A stretch of DNA of 64,000 nt from Halomonas meridiana (GCF_009846525.1 NZ_CP024621.1:3782001-3846000), one strand, 5' to 3'. Shown: positions 21,038-30,722, numbered from the stretch's first letter. Notes: generated by a model from the letters alone, not told the origin. Numbers and translations: made by a program.

Positions 21038-23310
21038 CAAACCACCTCCGCCAACATAGCGACGATTTCCTTTTCCAACTTACTAATTTCGCCAGCGATC
21101 TCTTCCAACGGGCGTGGTGGCTCGTATACGTAAAAATGGCGATTCAGCGGGATCTCGTAACCCACCTTGGTTTTGCTATGGTCAATCCAGGCATCAGGTA
21201 CATGCGGCAATACCTCAGCGGTAAGGTAGGCCTCGCAATGGTCCTTCACCAACGCAAGCAGCTTGTCATGCCCGGTTTCGTTGTCGTATTTCAGCGGCAA
21301 GGGCAGGCTGATATCGTCGGGCAGAGTTACATTTTCGGTATCGCGCAACTCCGGATCTGGCTCTGGGTTGCCCTTCTTGTCACGGCAAATGTCGGCCTGT
21401 GGGTCCCGCTCTGACAGCGCCGCCAATATCGCCTTCTTCACCGGAGCACCTAGCTTGAGGTCGGCCTTCTTAAAAGCCTTATTCAAAACGGCTTCGAATT
21501 CGTTCCGGTTCTGATAAAGGATGTTGCCATCCAGCCCTCCGAGCAGGTCTTTTATGGCAGCCTGAGTCTGTTTGCCCGCCTCAATTTCCGCCTGATAGGC
21601 CGCTTGGTCCTTACGCTTTTTACTGGTGGCCAGGTTGGCAAAGGCCCGCTGATCGTCGAGTCGAGCAACTCTCTGGGGGCTGACCTGGAAATTCAGCCTT
21701 AGAGGGCGTTCCACTGTGATTTTCAGATAGCCAAACTCGTGGTTATCAAAGATCTTGCTGACGGTACGGGTTTCGGTTCCTGTCGGTCTTGATGATCCTT
21801 TGGTATGCACCGGCGCTACGGAAGTCGCGTCATGCTGATGTTCGGCGTAGAGGCGAACCAGCTCGCGGATATGCTCCTCGGCCAGCTCGTTTCGCTTGTT
21901 CCCCAGGCTTTTGTCCATCTTTTTGTAATGGCGGGTGCTGTCGATTAGCTGTACTTTGCCTCGGCGGTGTTCCGGCTTGCGGTTACTGACAATCCAGACG
22001 TAGGTGTAGATGCCGGTGTTGTAGAACATCTGGTCCGGCAGGGCCACGATGGCATCGAGCAGGTCGTTTTCGATAATCCAGCGTCGAATATTGCTCTCAC
22101 CACTACCGGCGTCACCGGTGAATAACGGGGAGCCGTTGAAAACCACGGCAATCTTCGAGCCGTCACCACCTTCGCTGTTATTATCAAGAGGAAGGCCACC
22201 CACCAGTTTCGGCGGGTTGTGCATCTTGGAAATCATGTGTTGCAGGAACAGTAGCGAGCCATCATTGATTCGGGGCAGACCGGCACCAAAGCGCCCGGAA
22301 AAGCCCTGGTCGTCGTACTCCTCACGAACGAAATCTTCTTCCGGCTTCCATTCAACCCCAAAAGGCGGGTTGGAAAGCATGTAGTGGAATTTCTTCTCCT
22401 GGTGGCCATCGTGAGGTACGAAGCCGTTGTTTTTGTTCTTGGCGTCTTTCACGCCCAGCGTGTCCCCATAGATGAGGTTGTCGATGGGTTCGTCTTTGAT
22501 CAGAAGGTCTGAGCAACAAATGGCGTAGGATTCCGGATTGTACTCCTGGCCGAACAGCTCGATGTGGGCATCGGGGTTCAATCCTTCATGGGTACCGTCA
22601 CCGCAAATGTACTTTTCAGCTTCCGAGAGCATGCCACCGGTACCTGCTGTGGGGTCGTAGATACTCCGGTAAATGCCCGGCGCGAAGATGCCTTCCTCAT
22701 CGGTAAACAACAGCTGCACCATCAACCGGATGACTTCACGGGGGGTAAAGTGGTCCCCGGCCTCTTCGTTGGCCTGTTCATTGAACTTTCTGACCAGCTC
22801 TTCGAACAGATAGCCCATCTGTAGGTTGCTGAGGGTCTTGGGTGAGAGGTCAATTTCGTTGCTACAGAACTCTTTGAGAATCAGGAAAAGGCGGTTGGCC
22901 TCATCCAGCTTGGCGATTTCCGCCTCGAAATCGAACTTATCAAAGATGTCCCGAGCGCGGGGTGAGAAACCCTGGATGTAGGCAATCATGTTGCCCGCAA
23001 TGTTCGGCGGATCAGCCAGCAGCTTATCGAAGGTGAAGCCGCTGGTATTGAACAGTTCCTGTTTGCGGCCACTGGTGGCAATGCGTGAAAGCGCCTTTTC
23101 CAGTGCAGGGCCGGTTATGCCGCGGGCTTCCAGGCGTTCCTTCTCAGTCAGTACCTTTTTCTGGTTTTCCGCCAATACCAGGTCAAACCGACGCAAGACG
23201 ATCATTGGCAGCATTACCCGCCGGTACTGCGGTGGCCGATACGGGCCTCGAAGCTTGTTAGCGATGTTCCAGATGAAGCCGACAAGGTTTTGATGATGGT
23301 TTTGTTGCAT
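21037..23310 (-). CDS. hsdM: Type I DNA methyltransferase M subunit HsdM
   Basis: The 757-residue adenine methyltransferase contains an N-terminal HsdM helical domain, the AdoMet motif I DPTAGTGGML (about 217-226) and the N6-adenine catalytic motif NPPFG (about 313). The long C-terminal extension (about 550-757) is as in the larger HsdM class. It is the first gene of the operon and appears intact. Without a full HsdS it cannot be expected to methylate the original target. It is preceded by a 138-bp AT-rich gap. Confidence 0.94.
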   Translation of the reverse strand: MQQNHHQNLVGFIWNIANKLRGPYRPPQYRRVMLPMIVLRRFDLVLAENQKKVLTEKERLEARGITGPALEKALSRIATSGRKQELFNTSGFTFDKLLADPPNIAGNMIAYIQGFSPRARDIFDKFDFEAEIAKLDEANRLFLILKEFCSNEIDLSPKTLSNLQMGYLFEELVRKFNEQANEEAGDHFTPREVIRLMVQLLFTDEEGIFAPGIYRSIYDPTAGTGGMLSEAEKYICGDGTHEGLNPDAHIELFGQEYNPESYAICCSDLLIKDEPIDNLIYGDTLGVKDAKNKNNGFVPHDGHQEKKFHYMLSNPPFGVEWKPEEDFVREEYDDQGFSGRFGAGLPRINDGSLLFLQHMISKMHNPPKLVGGLPLDNNSEGGDGSKIAVVFNGSPLFTGDAGSGESNIRRWIIENDLLDAIVALPDQMFYNTGIYTYVWIVSNRKPEHRRGKVQLIDSTRHYKKMDKSLGNKRNELAEEHIRELVRLYAEHQHDATSVAPVHTKGSSRPTGTETRTVSKIFDNHEFGYLKITVERPLRLNFQVSPQRVARLDDQRAFANLATSKKRKDQAAYQAEIEAGKQTQAAIKDLLGGLDGNILYQNRNEFEAVLNKAFKKADLKLGAPVKKAILAALSERDPQADICRDKKGNPEPDPELRDTENVTLPDDISLPLPLKYDNETGHDKLLALVKDHCEAYLTAEVLPHVPDAWIDHSKTKVGYEIPLNRHFYVYEPPRPLEEIAGEISKLEKEIVAMLAEVV

Positions 23311-23448
23311 GCTGCTCTCTATTTAACTTAAAAACTAATTTTCATTTGGCTAAATTTTTATAACCAGACCATTTAGTAAAAATCTAACTAACCATATAAA
23401 TAACTTAAAAAATAAGGTTTTTAGAGGACTATAATGTTCATGGATGAC
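23311..23448 (-). promoter_or_regulatory. AT-rich upstream region of the hsd operon / right island edge
   Basis: The gap is strongly AT-rich compared with both flanks. It holds two copies of TAACTTAAAAA (23324-23334 and 23401-23411), 77 bp apart. On the minus strand TTATAA with a weak TTAGAT about 18 bp upstream is a possible promoter. The repeat may be an operator or chance in AT-rich DNA. Confidence 0.4.
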
Positions 23449-24327
23449 TCACTCAATATTCTGAATCTGCTCCCGCATCTGCTCAATCAGCACCTTCAAC
23501 TCCACCGCGCAGCGGGTCGTTTCCGCTACCACAGATTTCGATGAAAGCGTATTCGCTTCGCGGTTAAGCTCCTGCATCAGGAAGTCCAGGCGGCGGCCTT
23601 TGGGGCCTTTTTGGGCGAGCTGGTGGCGCACTTCGTCGATGTGCGCGGTGAGGCGGTCTAGCTCTTCGTCCACGTCGGCTTTTTGGGCGACCAGTACCAG
23701 CTCGGCTTCCAAGCGCTGGGGGTCGAGCTCGGTTTTGGCGATTTCTAAGCGCTCTAGCAGCTGGGCACGCTGGCGTTCCAGGATTTGCGGGAGCAGGCTG
23801 CGTACGGTGGCCACTTGCTCGCTCACCGCGTCAAGGCGGGTGGTGATCATCTCGGCCAGTTTTTCGCCTTCGCGGGCGCGGGCGTCGATCAGCTCATCCA
23901 GCGCTTGGTTAAAAAGCGTTTTGGCGGCGGCTTTAATGGCGTCTTGGTCGAGGTGCTGGGTTTCCATCACGCCGGGTTGGTTGAGCAGCGCCAGCGTGGT
24001 GGGCGGCACAGCGCTGGGCACCTGCTGCTGAATGGCGGCCAGGGCATCGGCAATCTCTTTTAGGCGCTGGGCGTTCACGGCCGGTGCTTGGGCGGTGTCG
24101 GCGCTCTCGAACCGCACGCTGCACTCTACCTTGCCACGGGCCAGGCGCGTGCGCAGTGCTTCGCGCAGCACCGGTTCTAAATCTCGCAGGCTTTCATGGA
24201 GGCGAAAGTGCGGCTCTAGGTAGCGCTGGTTCACCGAGCGAATCTCGACCTGCAGGGTGCCAAACGGGGCGGCCTGCTCGGTGCGGGCGAAGGCGGTCAT
24301 GCTGTGTACGCGGCGGGAAGCGGCCAT
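23449..24327 (-). CDS. yicC: YicC family endoribonuclease
   Basis: The 292-residue protein carries SMTAFARTEQ near the N-terminus, EIRSVNQRYLEPHFRL, a long coiled coil in the middle and the C-terminal QKADVDEELDRLTAHI and PKGRRLDFLMQELNREANT segments. These are hallmarks of the YicC/YloC ribonucleases that act on RNA including sRNAs. The start at 24327 is the most likely; in-frame ATGs upstream (24339, 24348) cannot be excluded. It is divergent from rph, as in pseudomonads, but no longer followed by gmk. Confidence 0.9.
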   Translation of the reverse strand: MAASRRVHSMTAFARTEQAAPFGTLQVEIRSVNQRYLEPHFRLHESLRDLEPVLREALRTRLARGKVECSVRFESADTAQAPAVNAQRLKEIADALAAIQQQVPSAVPPTTLALLNQPGVMETQHLDQDAIKAAAKTLFNQALDELIDARAREGEKLAEMITTRLDAVSEQVATVRSLLPQILERQRAQLLERLEIAKTELDPQRLEAELVLVAQKADVDEELDRLTAHIDEVRHQLAQKGPKGRRLDFLMQELNREANTLSSKSVVAETTRCAVELKVLIEQMREQIQNIE

Positions 24328-24446
24328 AAGTCGATGCATCCTTTCCATCAATGTGATTCCGAACAGTCTAACCGATAGGCCCATCCGCGCACGCTCAGAC
24401 GTGTACAATAGAGGGCTTTTCCACTTTTAAAATGATGTGAGGTGCT

Positions 24447-25184
24447 ATGCGTCCTGATGTAGTTCGCCCCAGCGGTCGCGAGGCCGACCAGCTCCGTGAA
24501 ATTCGCTTAACCCGTGATTACACCCGCCATGCGGAAGGCTCCGTGCTGGTGGAGTTTGGCGATACCAAGGTGCTGTGCAACGCGAGCGTGGAAGCGGGCG
24601 TGCCGCGCTGGCTGCGCGGTAAACATCAGGGCTGGATTACTGCCGAATACGGCATGCTGCCCCGCGCGACTCATACCCGCAGCGGCCGCGAAGCGACCCG
24701 TGGCAAACAGGGTGGCCGCACGCTGGAGATTCAGCGCCTGATTGGCCGCAGCCTGCGCGCAGCGGTGAATTTGAAGAAGCTGGGCGAGTTCACCATCACC
24801 GTGGATTGCGATGTCATCCAGGCCGATGGCGGCACGCGTACGGCGGCCATTACCGGCGGCTGCGTGGCGCTGGTGGATGCGCTTCGCTACCTGCAGCGGG
24901 AAAAGAAGATCAAAGGCGACCCCTTCAAGCAGTTGGTCAGTGCGATCTCAGTAGGCATCTACAAGGGCGTGCCGGTGCTGGACCTGGACTACCCCGAAGA
25001 TAGCAAAGCCGACACCGACCTGAACGTCGTGATGACCGAAGGCGGCGAGCTGATTGAAGTACAGGGCACGGCGGAAGCGGGCGCGTTTAATCGTAAAGAG
25101 CTGAACGCGATGCTGGATTTGGCCGAGAAAGCCGGTGATGAACTGCGTGAGAAGCAGCGTGAAGCGCTGGGGATTCGCGGTTAA
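24447..25184 (+). CDS. rph: Ribonuclease PH
   Basis: The 245-residue phosphorolytic 3'-5' exoribonuclease trims tRNA 3' ends. [52 protein letters not shown] and the [17 protein letters not shown] catalytic region are all present. The reading frame is complete, unlike the well-known truncated rph of E. coli K-12. It is followed by a strong hairpin and the convergent Crc-like gene. Confidence 0.96.
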   Translation: MRPDVVRPSGREADQLREIRLTRDYTRHAEGSVLVEFGDTKVLCNASVEAGVPRWLRGKHQGWITAEYGMLPRATHTRSGREATRGKQGGRTLEIQRLIGRSLRAAVNLKKLGEFTITVDCDVIQADGGTRTAAITGGCVALVDALRYLQREKKIKGDPFKQLVSAISVGIYKGVPVLDLDYPEDSKADTDLNVVMTEGGELIEVQGTAEAGAFNRKELNAMLDLAEKAGDELREKQREALGIRG

Positions 25185-25215
25185 AGGAGCCCAGCATGAC
25201 TCGGGCCCTGAAACG

Positions 25216-25244
25216 CAACAGGCCAGCGGTAAGCTGGCCTGTTG
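25216..25244. terminator. Hairpin between convergent rph and crc-like genes
   Basis: A perfect 12-bp stem CAACAGGCCAGC / GCTGGCCTGTTG with a 5-base loop lies 32 bp after the rph stop. Neither side has a clear T-run, so it may act as a weak bidirectional terminator or block 3' exonucleases. Confidence 0.55.
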
Positions 25245-25272
25245 GCGGTGCGACGCGGGAAGTAGCTAACGC

Positions 25273-26040
25273 TTAAAGCGCTAGATCATACTCAACGATC
25301 AGCGGTGCGAACTCTGAGAAGGTCGCATCGTAATCAATCCACGCGTCCACCACGTGACGACGGAAGTTGGGGCCGACCAGTTGGTAGTCGATCCGCCAGC
25401 CTTCTTGACGGTCACGGGGCACGTCTTGGTCAAGTTTTGGCCACCAGGTGTACTCGCCTGCATCGCGATTAATTTCGCGGAAGGTGTCGATAAAGCCGGT
25501 GGGGCCAAGCACCTGATCCATCCAGGCACGCTCTTCCGGGCGGAAACCCGAGGTGAGCTGGTTGTCCGACCAGTTGGCCAAATCGACGGTTTTGTGGGCA
25601 ATGTGCCAGGTACCGCAGATGATGTATTCGCGGCGTTTGCGCGACATCTTCGTCAGGTACTCTTGGTACTGCTCCATAAACGCCTGCTTGGCTTTTTGGT
25701 CACTTCCATCAGGCATCAGGAAGGTGGCAATGCTGAAGCGGTCATAGTCCGCCTGCAGAAAGCGCCCTTCGTGGTCACACTGAGGAAACCCCAGGCCGTA
25801 CATAATGGCTTTGGGGATTTTGCGGCAATAGAGTGCCACACCGGAGAAACCATCTTCCTCGGCATCCAGGAAGTAGCCTTCGTAGCCTTCCGGATAGAGA
25901 ATGTGGTCACCCAGTTCAAAACTTTTCGCCTTGATGTTCTGCACGCAGACCACGTCGGCATCCTGCTGAGCCAGCCAGTCCAGGAAGCCACGGTCGACGG
26001 CATCACGTATACCATTGACATTGATGCTGGCAATTTTCAT
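25273..26040 (-). CDS. crc: Crc-like protein: ExoIII-family fold with degenerate catalytic residues
   Basis: The 255-residue protein aligns along its length with exonuclease III and with Pseudomonas Crc. Asn7 (SINVNGI) and Asp218 (WRIDYQ) are kept. The metal ligand of CLQE becomes Asn35 (CVQNIKA), GDWN becomes GTWH (Thr144, His146) and the final SDH becomes SEF (Glu243, Phe244). The catalytic histidine is therefore missing and nuclease activity is unlikely. Gene order rph-(this)-pyrE, with divergence from pyrE, is the same as crc in pseudomonads. There Crc works with Hfq to repress translation of catabolic mRNAs. I infer an analogous RNA-regulatory role; direct orthology needs a tree. The symbol is therefore tentative. 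Confidence 0.75.
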   Translation of the reverse strand: MKIASINVNGIRDAVDRGFLDWLAQQDADVVCVQNIKAKSFELGDHILYPEGYEGYFLDAEEDGFSGVALYCRKIPKAIMYGLGFPQCDHEGRFLQADYDRFSIATFLMPDGSDQKAKQAFMEQYQEYLTKMSRKRREYIICGTWHIAHKTVDLANWSDNQLTSGFRPEERAWMDQVLGPTGFIDTFREINRDAGEYTWWPKLDQDVPRDRQEGWRIDYQLVGPNFRRHVVDAWIDYDATFSEFAPLIVEYDLAL

Positions 26041-26181
26041 AAATCGTCCCTTTTGCGTCGCTGCTGTATGATACCCGACGTTTAGACGTTTGGGTAAAGG
26101 CAGCGAGTAAAACTTGCCATTTACCCTACTTTTATTGTTGCTTTCGTGCCGATTGAAACCTACCGCTTAGTGAGGAATGCC

Positions 26182-26847
26182 GTGGCCACCACTCTACAAC
26201 CCTACCAGCGCGATTTCATTGCTTTTGCCATTGAACAGGGCGTACTTAAGTTTGGCGAGTTTACGCTGAAATCTGGCCGCGTTAGCCCCTACTTTTTCAA
26301 TGCCGGGCTGTTCCAAACCGGTCGGGCGCTGGCCAAGCTGGGCCGCTTTTACGCCCAGGCGATTGTGGATAGTGGCTTGAAAGCTGACGTGCTGTTTGGC
26401 CCGGCCTACAAAGGCATTCCGCTGGCGGCGGTCACTGCGGCGGCGCTGGCCGACCACCACGATCTGGATATGCCTTACTCCTTCAATCGCAAAGAAGCCA
26501 AAACCCACGGCGAAGGTGGCAACATTGTGGGCGCGCCGCTTTCAGGCGATATTTTGATCATCGATGACGTGATCACCGCAGGCACCGCGATCCGTGAAGT
26601 GATGGGCCTGATTGAGCAGAGCGGTGCCCGTGCCGGTGGGGTGATCATTGCCCTCGACCGCCAGGAGCGCGGCCAAGGCGAACAGAGCGCCATTCAAGAA
26701 GTACAGGCCCAGTACGGCATGCCGGTGGTCAGCATCGTCACCCTTGAGCAAGTGCTGACGTATCTTGAAGAGCACGCAGGCGGCGAGATGCTCGCCTACG
26801 CCGATGCGGTACGCGCTTACCGCGACCAATACGGCATTGCCGGGTAA
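26182..26847 (+). CDS. pyrE: Orotate phosphoribosyltransferase
   Basis: The 221-residue enzyme makes OMP from orotate and PRPP in pyrimidine synthesis. [25 protein letters not shown] begins the domain (residues 8 onward); the flexible loop is [12 protein letters not shown] and the PRPP motif is [13 protein letters not shown]. The GTG at 26182 is chosen because TGAGGAA precedes it and the N-terminus then matches other PyrE proteins; an open GTG frame at 26146 adds 12 atypical residues. Divergent from the Crc-like gene. Confidence 0.95.
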   Translation: MATTLQPYQRDFIAFAIEQGVLKFGEFTLKSGRVSPYFFNAGLFQTGRALAKLGRFYAQAIVDSGLKADVLFGPAYKGIPLAAVTAAALADHHDLDMPYSFNRKEAKTHGEGGNIVGAPLSGDILIIDDVITAGTAIREVMGLIEQSGARAGGVIIALDRQERGQGEQSAIQEVQAQYGMPVVSIVTLEQVLTYLEEHAGGEMLAYADAVRAYRDQYGIAG

Positions 26848-26849
26848 GT

Positions 26850-27320
26850 CTAAATCTCGAGGGCGCCGGCGTAATCCTGCTGGCGCCACGCTTCATAGCT
26901 CACCACCGCTACCGCGTTGGAGAGATTCAAACTACGGTTATTAGGCTGCATGGGGATGCGCAGTTTATGCTCCGCCGGAAGCATGGCGTGCACGTCTGGA
27001 GAGAGCCCGGCGGTTTCTGAACCGAACAGCAGTACATCACCCGGTGCGAAGCTAGCATCACTGTGGGCGCGGGTGCCCTTGGTGGTAATCGCCCAGATGG
27101 TGCGCCCCTGCATGGCGGTGTAAAACGCCGTAAAATCTGCGTGGCGGGTCACGTTGGCAAGGTCGCGGTAGTCTAAACCAGCGCGGCGCAGCTTTTTCTC
27201 TTCGAGATCAAAGCCCAGCGGCTCGATCAAATGGAGACGGCAGCCGTTGTTCGCCACTAGGCGCATAATGTTGCCCGTATTGGGAGCCATGCGCGGCTCG
27301 AATAGCGCTACTTCAAACAT
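26850..27320 (-). CDS. trmL: tRNA (cytidine/uridine-34 2'-O)-methyltransferase TrmL
   Basis: The 156-residue SPOUT-fold enzyme methylates the wobble ribose in tRNA-Leu isoacceptors. Motifs seen: [17 protein letters not shown] at the start, [12 protein letters not shown] (motif 2) and [18 protein letters not shown] (the trefoil knot, motif 3). The ATG at 27320 gives the family start MFEVALFEP. It is convergent with pyrE, with 2 bp between stop codons, and divergent from rep. Confidence 0.95.
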   Translation of the reverse strand: MFEVALFEPRMAPNTGNIMRLVANNGCRLHLIEPLGFDLEEKKLRRAGLDYRDLANVTRHADFTAFYTAMQGRTIWAITTKGTRAHSDASFAPGDVLLFGSETAGLSPDVHAMLPAEHKLRIPMQPNNRSLNLSNAVAVVSYEAWRQQDYAGALEI

Positions 27321-27428
27321 CACCACCTGCCTATGAGTTACCTGCTGTATTTGCCTGCTGCGCCTTCGTCAGCGCCGCTGATTGTAATAGAAATTGCCCT
27401 GAAACACTTGTAGAGGTCACCCTTCGCC

Positions 27429-29498
27429 ATGACGCCCCAACCGCCAAAGAGCATTCTTAGCCGTATCAAAGGGCTCAACCCACGCCAGCAAGAAGCGGTG
27501 CGCTACATCGATGGCCCTTGCCTGGTACTGGCGGGCGCGGGGTCGGGCAAAACCAGCGTCATCACCACCAAGATTGCCTACCTCGTGCAAGAGTGTGGCA
27601 TGAGCGCACGCAAAATTGCCGCGGTGACCTTTACCAACAAGGCCGCTCGGGAGATGAAAGAGCGGGTGGGCCAGATGCTAAAGGGCAAAGAGGGCCACGG
27701 GCTGACGGTCTCTACGTTCCACAACCTGGGGCTCAATATCATTCGCGGCGAGCTGAAAACCCTGGGCTACAAGCCGGGGTTTTCGCTGTTCGACCCGGAA
27801 GATGCCAAGGCGCTGCTGCGGGATTTGATGAACAAGGATGCCCAGGTCGATGCCGAGCAGATCAACGCCGTGCAGGCCAAAATTTCGACCTGGAAAAACG
27901 ACCTGGTGCTGCCAGGGGATGCGCTCTCGTTCGCGGCCGACGATGACGAGCACTTCGCCGCCCGCGTCTATGAAGCCTATGTTCGTCACCTGAAAGCCTA
28001 CAACGCGGTGGATTTCGACGACCTGATTCTGCTGCCGGTGGTGCTCTTACAGCGCGACCCAGAGGCGCTAGCCCGCTGGCGGCGTAAAATCCACTACATG
28101 CTGGTGGATGAGTATCAGGACACCAACGTCTCCCAGTATCTGCTGGTAAAGCTGCTGATGGCGGAACGCGCCACCTTTACCGTGGTAGGCGACGACGACC
28201 AGTCGATTTACGCGTGGCGGGGCGCGCGGCCAGAAAACTTGGTTACGCTGGGGGAGGATTTCCCTCGTTTGAAAGTCATCAAACTGGAGCAGAACTACCG
28301 CTCCACCGGCACTATCCTGCGCGCCGCCAACACGCTGATTGCTAACAACCCCCACGTCTACGACAAAACCCTGTGGTCGGATATGGGCGACGGCGCGCCG
28401 ATTCGCGTGGTGGTGAATCGTCATGAAGAGGCTGAAGCTGAACGGGTCGCTAGCGAAATGCTCACCCGGCGCATTAAAGAAAAAGCCGAATGGCGCGATT
28501 TTGCGGTGCTCTACCGGGGCAACTTCCAGGCACGGCTGCTTGAGCTAAAGCTGCAGCACTACCAAATTCCGTACAAGCTCTCCGGCGGCACATCGTTTTT
28601 CTCTCGTAACGAGATCAAAGACGCCATGGCGTACCTGCGCCTGCTGATTAATCCCGCCGACGACAACGCCTTTTTGCGCATCGTCAACGTGCCCCGCCGC
28701 GAAATTGGCCCCGGCACGCTGGAGAAGCTCGCCAACTATGCCACTGAGCGCTCGATTTCGCTTTTCGCCGCCTGCCATGAATTAGGGCTCGAGCAAACCC
28801 TACCTACCCGCGCCGTGGAGCGGTTATCACGTTTTACCCACTTTATCGATGGCGTGCGCAAACGGATGGACCAGGGCGATGCCATTGCCGCGATCCGCGA
28901 CATGCTGCGGGATATGGATTACGAAGCGTGGCTCTACCAAAACGCCAGCGCCCCTACTATTGCCGAGCGGCGCATGGCCAACGTGTGGATATTGATTGAT
29001 CAGTTGGAGAAGTCGCTGAACCGCGACCCGGAAGACGCGACAGATTCCACCGAAACAGAAACCGACGGGGTGGAAGTGGCCATTTCGCGCCTAGTGCTGC
29101 GGGATATTCTCGAACAGCAGGCAGAGGAGGATGACTCGGATCGGGTTCAGCTGCTCACCATGCACGCCTCCAAAGGGTTGGAGTTCCCCCATGTGTATCT
29201 GATGGGCCTGGAAGAGGATTTGCTGCCCCACCGCAACGCCATCGAGATGGATACCGTGGAGGAGGAGCGCCGCTTGGCCTACGTGGGTATTACCCGCGCA
29301 CGGCGTACGCTAACGCTGACGCTGGCCCGCCAGCGCAAGGCGTATGGCGAACTGATGGACTGCCAACCCAGCCGCTTTTTGGATGAGCTGCCCGCGGATG
29401 ATTTGGAGTGGGAGGGCCGCGCCGATAAAGAAGACCCGGAGAAAAAGCAGGCACGCGGTAAAGATGCGATTGCCGGGCTGCGCTCGCTGCTGGGATAA
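27429..29498 (+). CDS. rep: ATP-dependent DNA helicase Rep
   Basis: The 689-residue superfamily 1A helicase (E. coli Rep 673) moves 3'-5' and clears proteins ahead of replication forks. LNPRQQEAVRYIDGPCLVLA with the P-loop GAGSGKT (about residues 37-43), AVTFTNKAAREM, VDEYQDTN, VGDDDQSIYAWRGA, LEQNYRS, TMHASKGLEFPHV and VGITRARR cover the UvrD-type motifs in order. The short C-terminus and position next to a c5-type cytochrome match pseudomonad rep rather than uvrD. Confidence 0.94.
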   Translation: MTPQPPKSILSRIKGLNPRQQEAVRYIDGPCLVLAGAGSGKTSVITTKIAYLVQECGMSARKIAAVTFTNKAAREMKERVGQMLKGKEGHGLTVSTFHNLGLNIIRGELKTLGYKPGFSLFDPEDAKALLRDLMNKDAQVDAEQINAVQAKISTWKNDLVLPGDALSFAADDDEHFAARVYEAYVRHLKAYNAVDFDDLILLPVVLLQRDPEALARWRRKIHYMLVDEYQDTNVSQYLLVKLLMAERATFTVVGDDDQSIYAWRGARPENLVTLGEDFPRLKVIKLEQNYRSTGTILRAANTLIANNPHVYDKTLWSDMGDGAPIRVVVNRHEEAEAERVASEMLTRRIKEKAEWRDFAVLYRGNFQARLLELKLQHYQIPYKLSGGTSFFSRNEIKDAMAYLRLLINPADDNAFLRIVNVPRREIGPGTLEKLANYATERSISLFAACHELGLEQTLPTRAVERLSRFTHFIDGVRKRMDQGDAIAAIRDMLRDMDYEAWLYQNASAPTIAERRMANVWILIDQLEKSLNRDPEDATDSTETETDGVEVAISRLVLRDILEQQAEEDDSDRVQLLTMHASKGLEFPHVYLMGLEEDLLPHRNAIEMDTVEEERRLAYVGITRARRTLTLTLARQRKAYGELMDCQPSRFLDELPADDLEWEGRADKEDPEKKQARGKDAIAGLRSLLG

Positions 29499-29527
29499 GC
29501 GGGCAGGGCAAGCGAGATGTATCGCAC

Positions 29528-29571
29528 AAAAAAATACCCACAGGGGGTTTGGAGCGCCCACCTGTGGATAG
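29528..29571 (-). terminator. Rho-independent terminator of the cytochrome c gene
   Basis: On the minus strand TATCCACAGG pairs with CCTGTGGGTA (10 bp with one G-U), separated by about 16 bases, followed by seven Ts. Each arm resembles a DnaA box, which I regard as incidental. Confidence 0.7.
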
Positions 29572-29589
29572 TTTATAACGCTTGGCTTA

Positions 29590-29607
29590 CCCGCCCATGA
29601 GGGCGGG
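29590..29607. other. GC-rich hairpin just after the cytochrome c stop
   Basis: CCCGCCC-ATGA-GGGCGGG forms a perfect 7-bp stem 10 bp beyond the stop codon of the cytochrome gene, upstream of the T-tailed terminator. It probably protects the 3' end. Confidence 0.45.
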
Positions 29608-29617
29608 CCGCTCGCCT

Positions 29618-30454
29618 TTACTGTGCTTGCGAGACCATGTAATCCACCACGGCCATAATCTCTTCATCGGAAGCGCTGCTGCCACCACGCGGCGGCATCA
29701 CGCCTTTACCGTTGAAGACGCTTTGGTAGAGTGCGTCAGTACCCTGCTCAATACGCGGGCCCCAGGCTTCCGCATCGCCCAGCTTCGGTGCACCGGCAAC
29801 ACCAGCACCGTGGCACGCCGCACAGCCAACGCTGGCGTAGAGTGCTTCACCGTCTAAACCGCTGTCACCACCGGCAGCTTCTTCTTCATTGGCGGCGGCG
29901 GCTTCGCTCGCAGACTCTTCTTCTGCAGCGTCGTCGGCTGCTGCTGCCATGTCGTCGCTCGCGCCCTCTTCAGAGGCTTCTGCTGCGGCTTCTTCTTCAC
30001 CGCCCCCTAGCTCAGGCACTTCCATGACAGGCTCGACCATATAGGCAACCGCAGCTTCCATCTCTTCATCAGAGAGGTTGGGGTTGCCGCCACGGGCAGG
30101 CATCGCGCCAATACCGTTAATGGCGTGGTCTAGCAGGGTGGCAAAGCCTTGCTCGGTACGCTCGGCCCAAGCGGCTTCGTCACCGCGTACCGGCGCACCG
30201 GCCGCGCCGGTTTCGTGGCACGCCATACAGACGTTGTTGTAGATACCCTCGCCATCTACTTCACCATCACCGCCACTGCTAGAAGCCGCGGGGGCTGCTG
30301 CCGTGCCGCAGTCTTGGCCTTGAAGGCAGAGTTGTCCTACCGGCGCTAGGCGCTCAGCGATTGCGTCACGCGCTGCATCTTGGGCATAAGCACCGGATGT
30401 GCCTGCCATGACGCCGAGGGCCGCCAGCCCGCTCATGATCAGCTTAGATTTCAC
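29618..30454 (-). CDS. Exported di-haem cytochrome c (c5 family)
   Basis: The 278-residue protein has a signal peptide ending AYAQD (about residue 25) and two c5-like domains. Haem sites are CMACH (76-80) and CAACH (211-215); axial methionines are likely in GAMPARGG (118) and GVMPPRGG (253). The domains are joined by a linker (about 150-197) made almost only of Glu, Asp, Ala, Gly and Ser. Such a linker should be extended and negatively charged, suiting a periplasm exposed to salt. The GTG at 30454 is chosen for its AAGAGG spacing. It is a periplasmic electron carrier; the partner oxidase is not in the window. Neighbouring rep is the pseudomonad arrangement. Confidence 0.9.
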   Translation of the reverse strand: MKSKLIMSGLAALGVMAGTSGAYAQDAARDAIAERLAPVGQLCLQGQDCGTAAAPAASSSGGDGEVDGEGIYNNVCMACHETGAAGAPVRGDEAAWAERTEQGFATLLDHAINGIGAMPARGGNPNLSDEEMEAAVAYMVEPVMEVPELGGGEEEAAAEASEEGASDDMAAAADDAAEEESASEAAAANEEEAAGGDSGLDGEALYASVGCAACHGAGVAGAPKLGDAEAWGPRIEQGTDALYQSVFNGKGVMPPRGGSSASDEEIMAVVDYMVSQAQ

Positions 30455-30722
30455 TCTCACCACCTCTTGAGTTTTATGTAGTAAACGCGTTGCGCTTCAA
30501 AACGAGTGCGTCCGTTTTTTGCTTATGCTGGATACCTAGCGCTTGGAGACACCGCTCTTACCGGGGTGCGGCCGTGCCACTTCCGATGGACGCTGCCACC
30601 GGGGCACCGAAACGCCAAGACATACGTATAGAGTTAGTATACCGAGAACATAAAGGGTAAGAAAATGCTACTAAGCGCGGCAATTCAACCCACGGCCGCA
30701 ATACGCGGGTCGAAAGCCCGTT
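30455..30722. other. Gap between GNAT protein and cytochrome c genes
   Basis: The 268-bp leader of the cytochrome gene has no open frame with a ribosome site. It includes a GC-rich dyad-containing middle and AT-rich stretches that could hold its promoter; no defined operator was recognised. Confidence 0.3.

Noticed and set aside
23324..23411. TAACTTAAAAA repeats as island attachment sites
   Set aside because: Both copies are on the same side of the island, only 77 bp apart in AT-rich DNA; no copy was seen at the left edge, and there is no integrase or tRNA.
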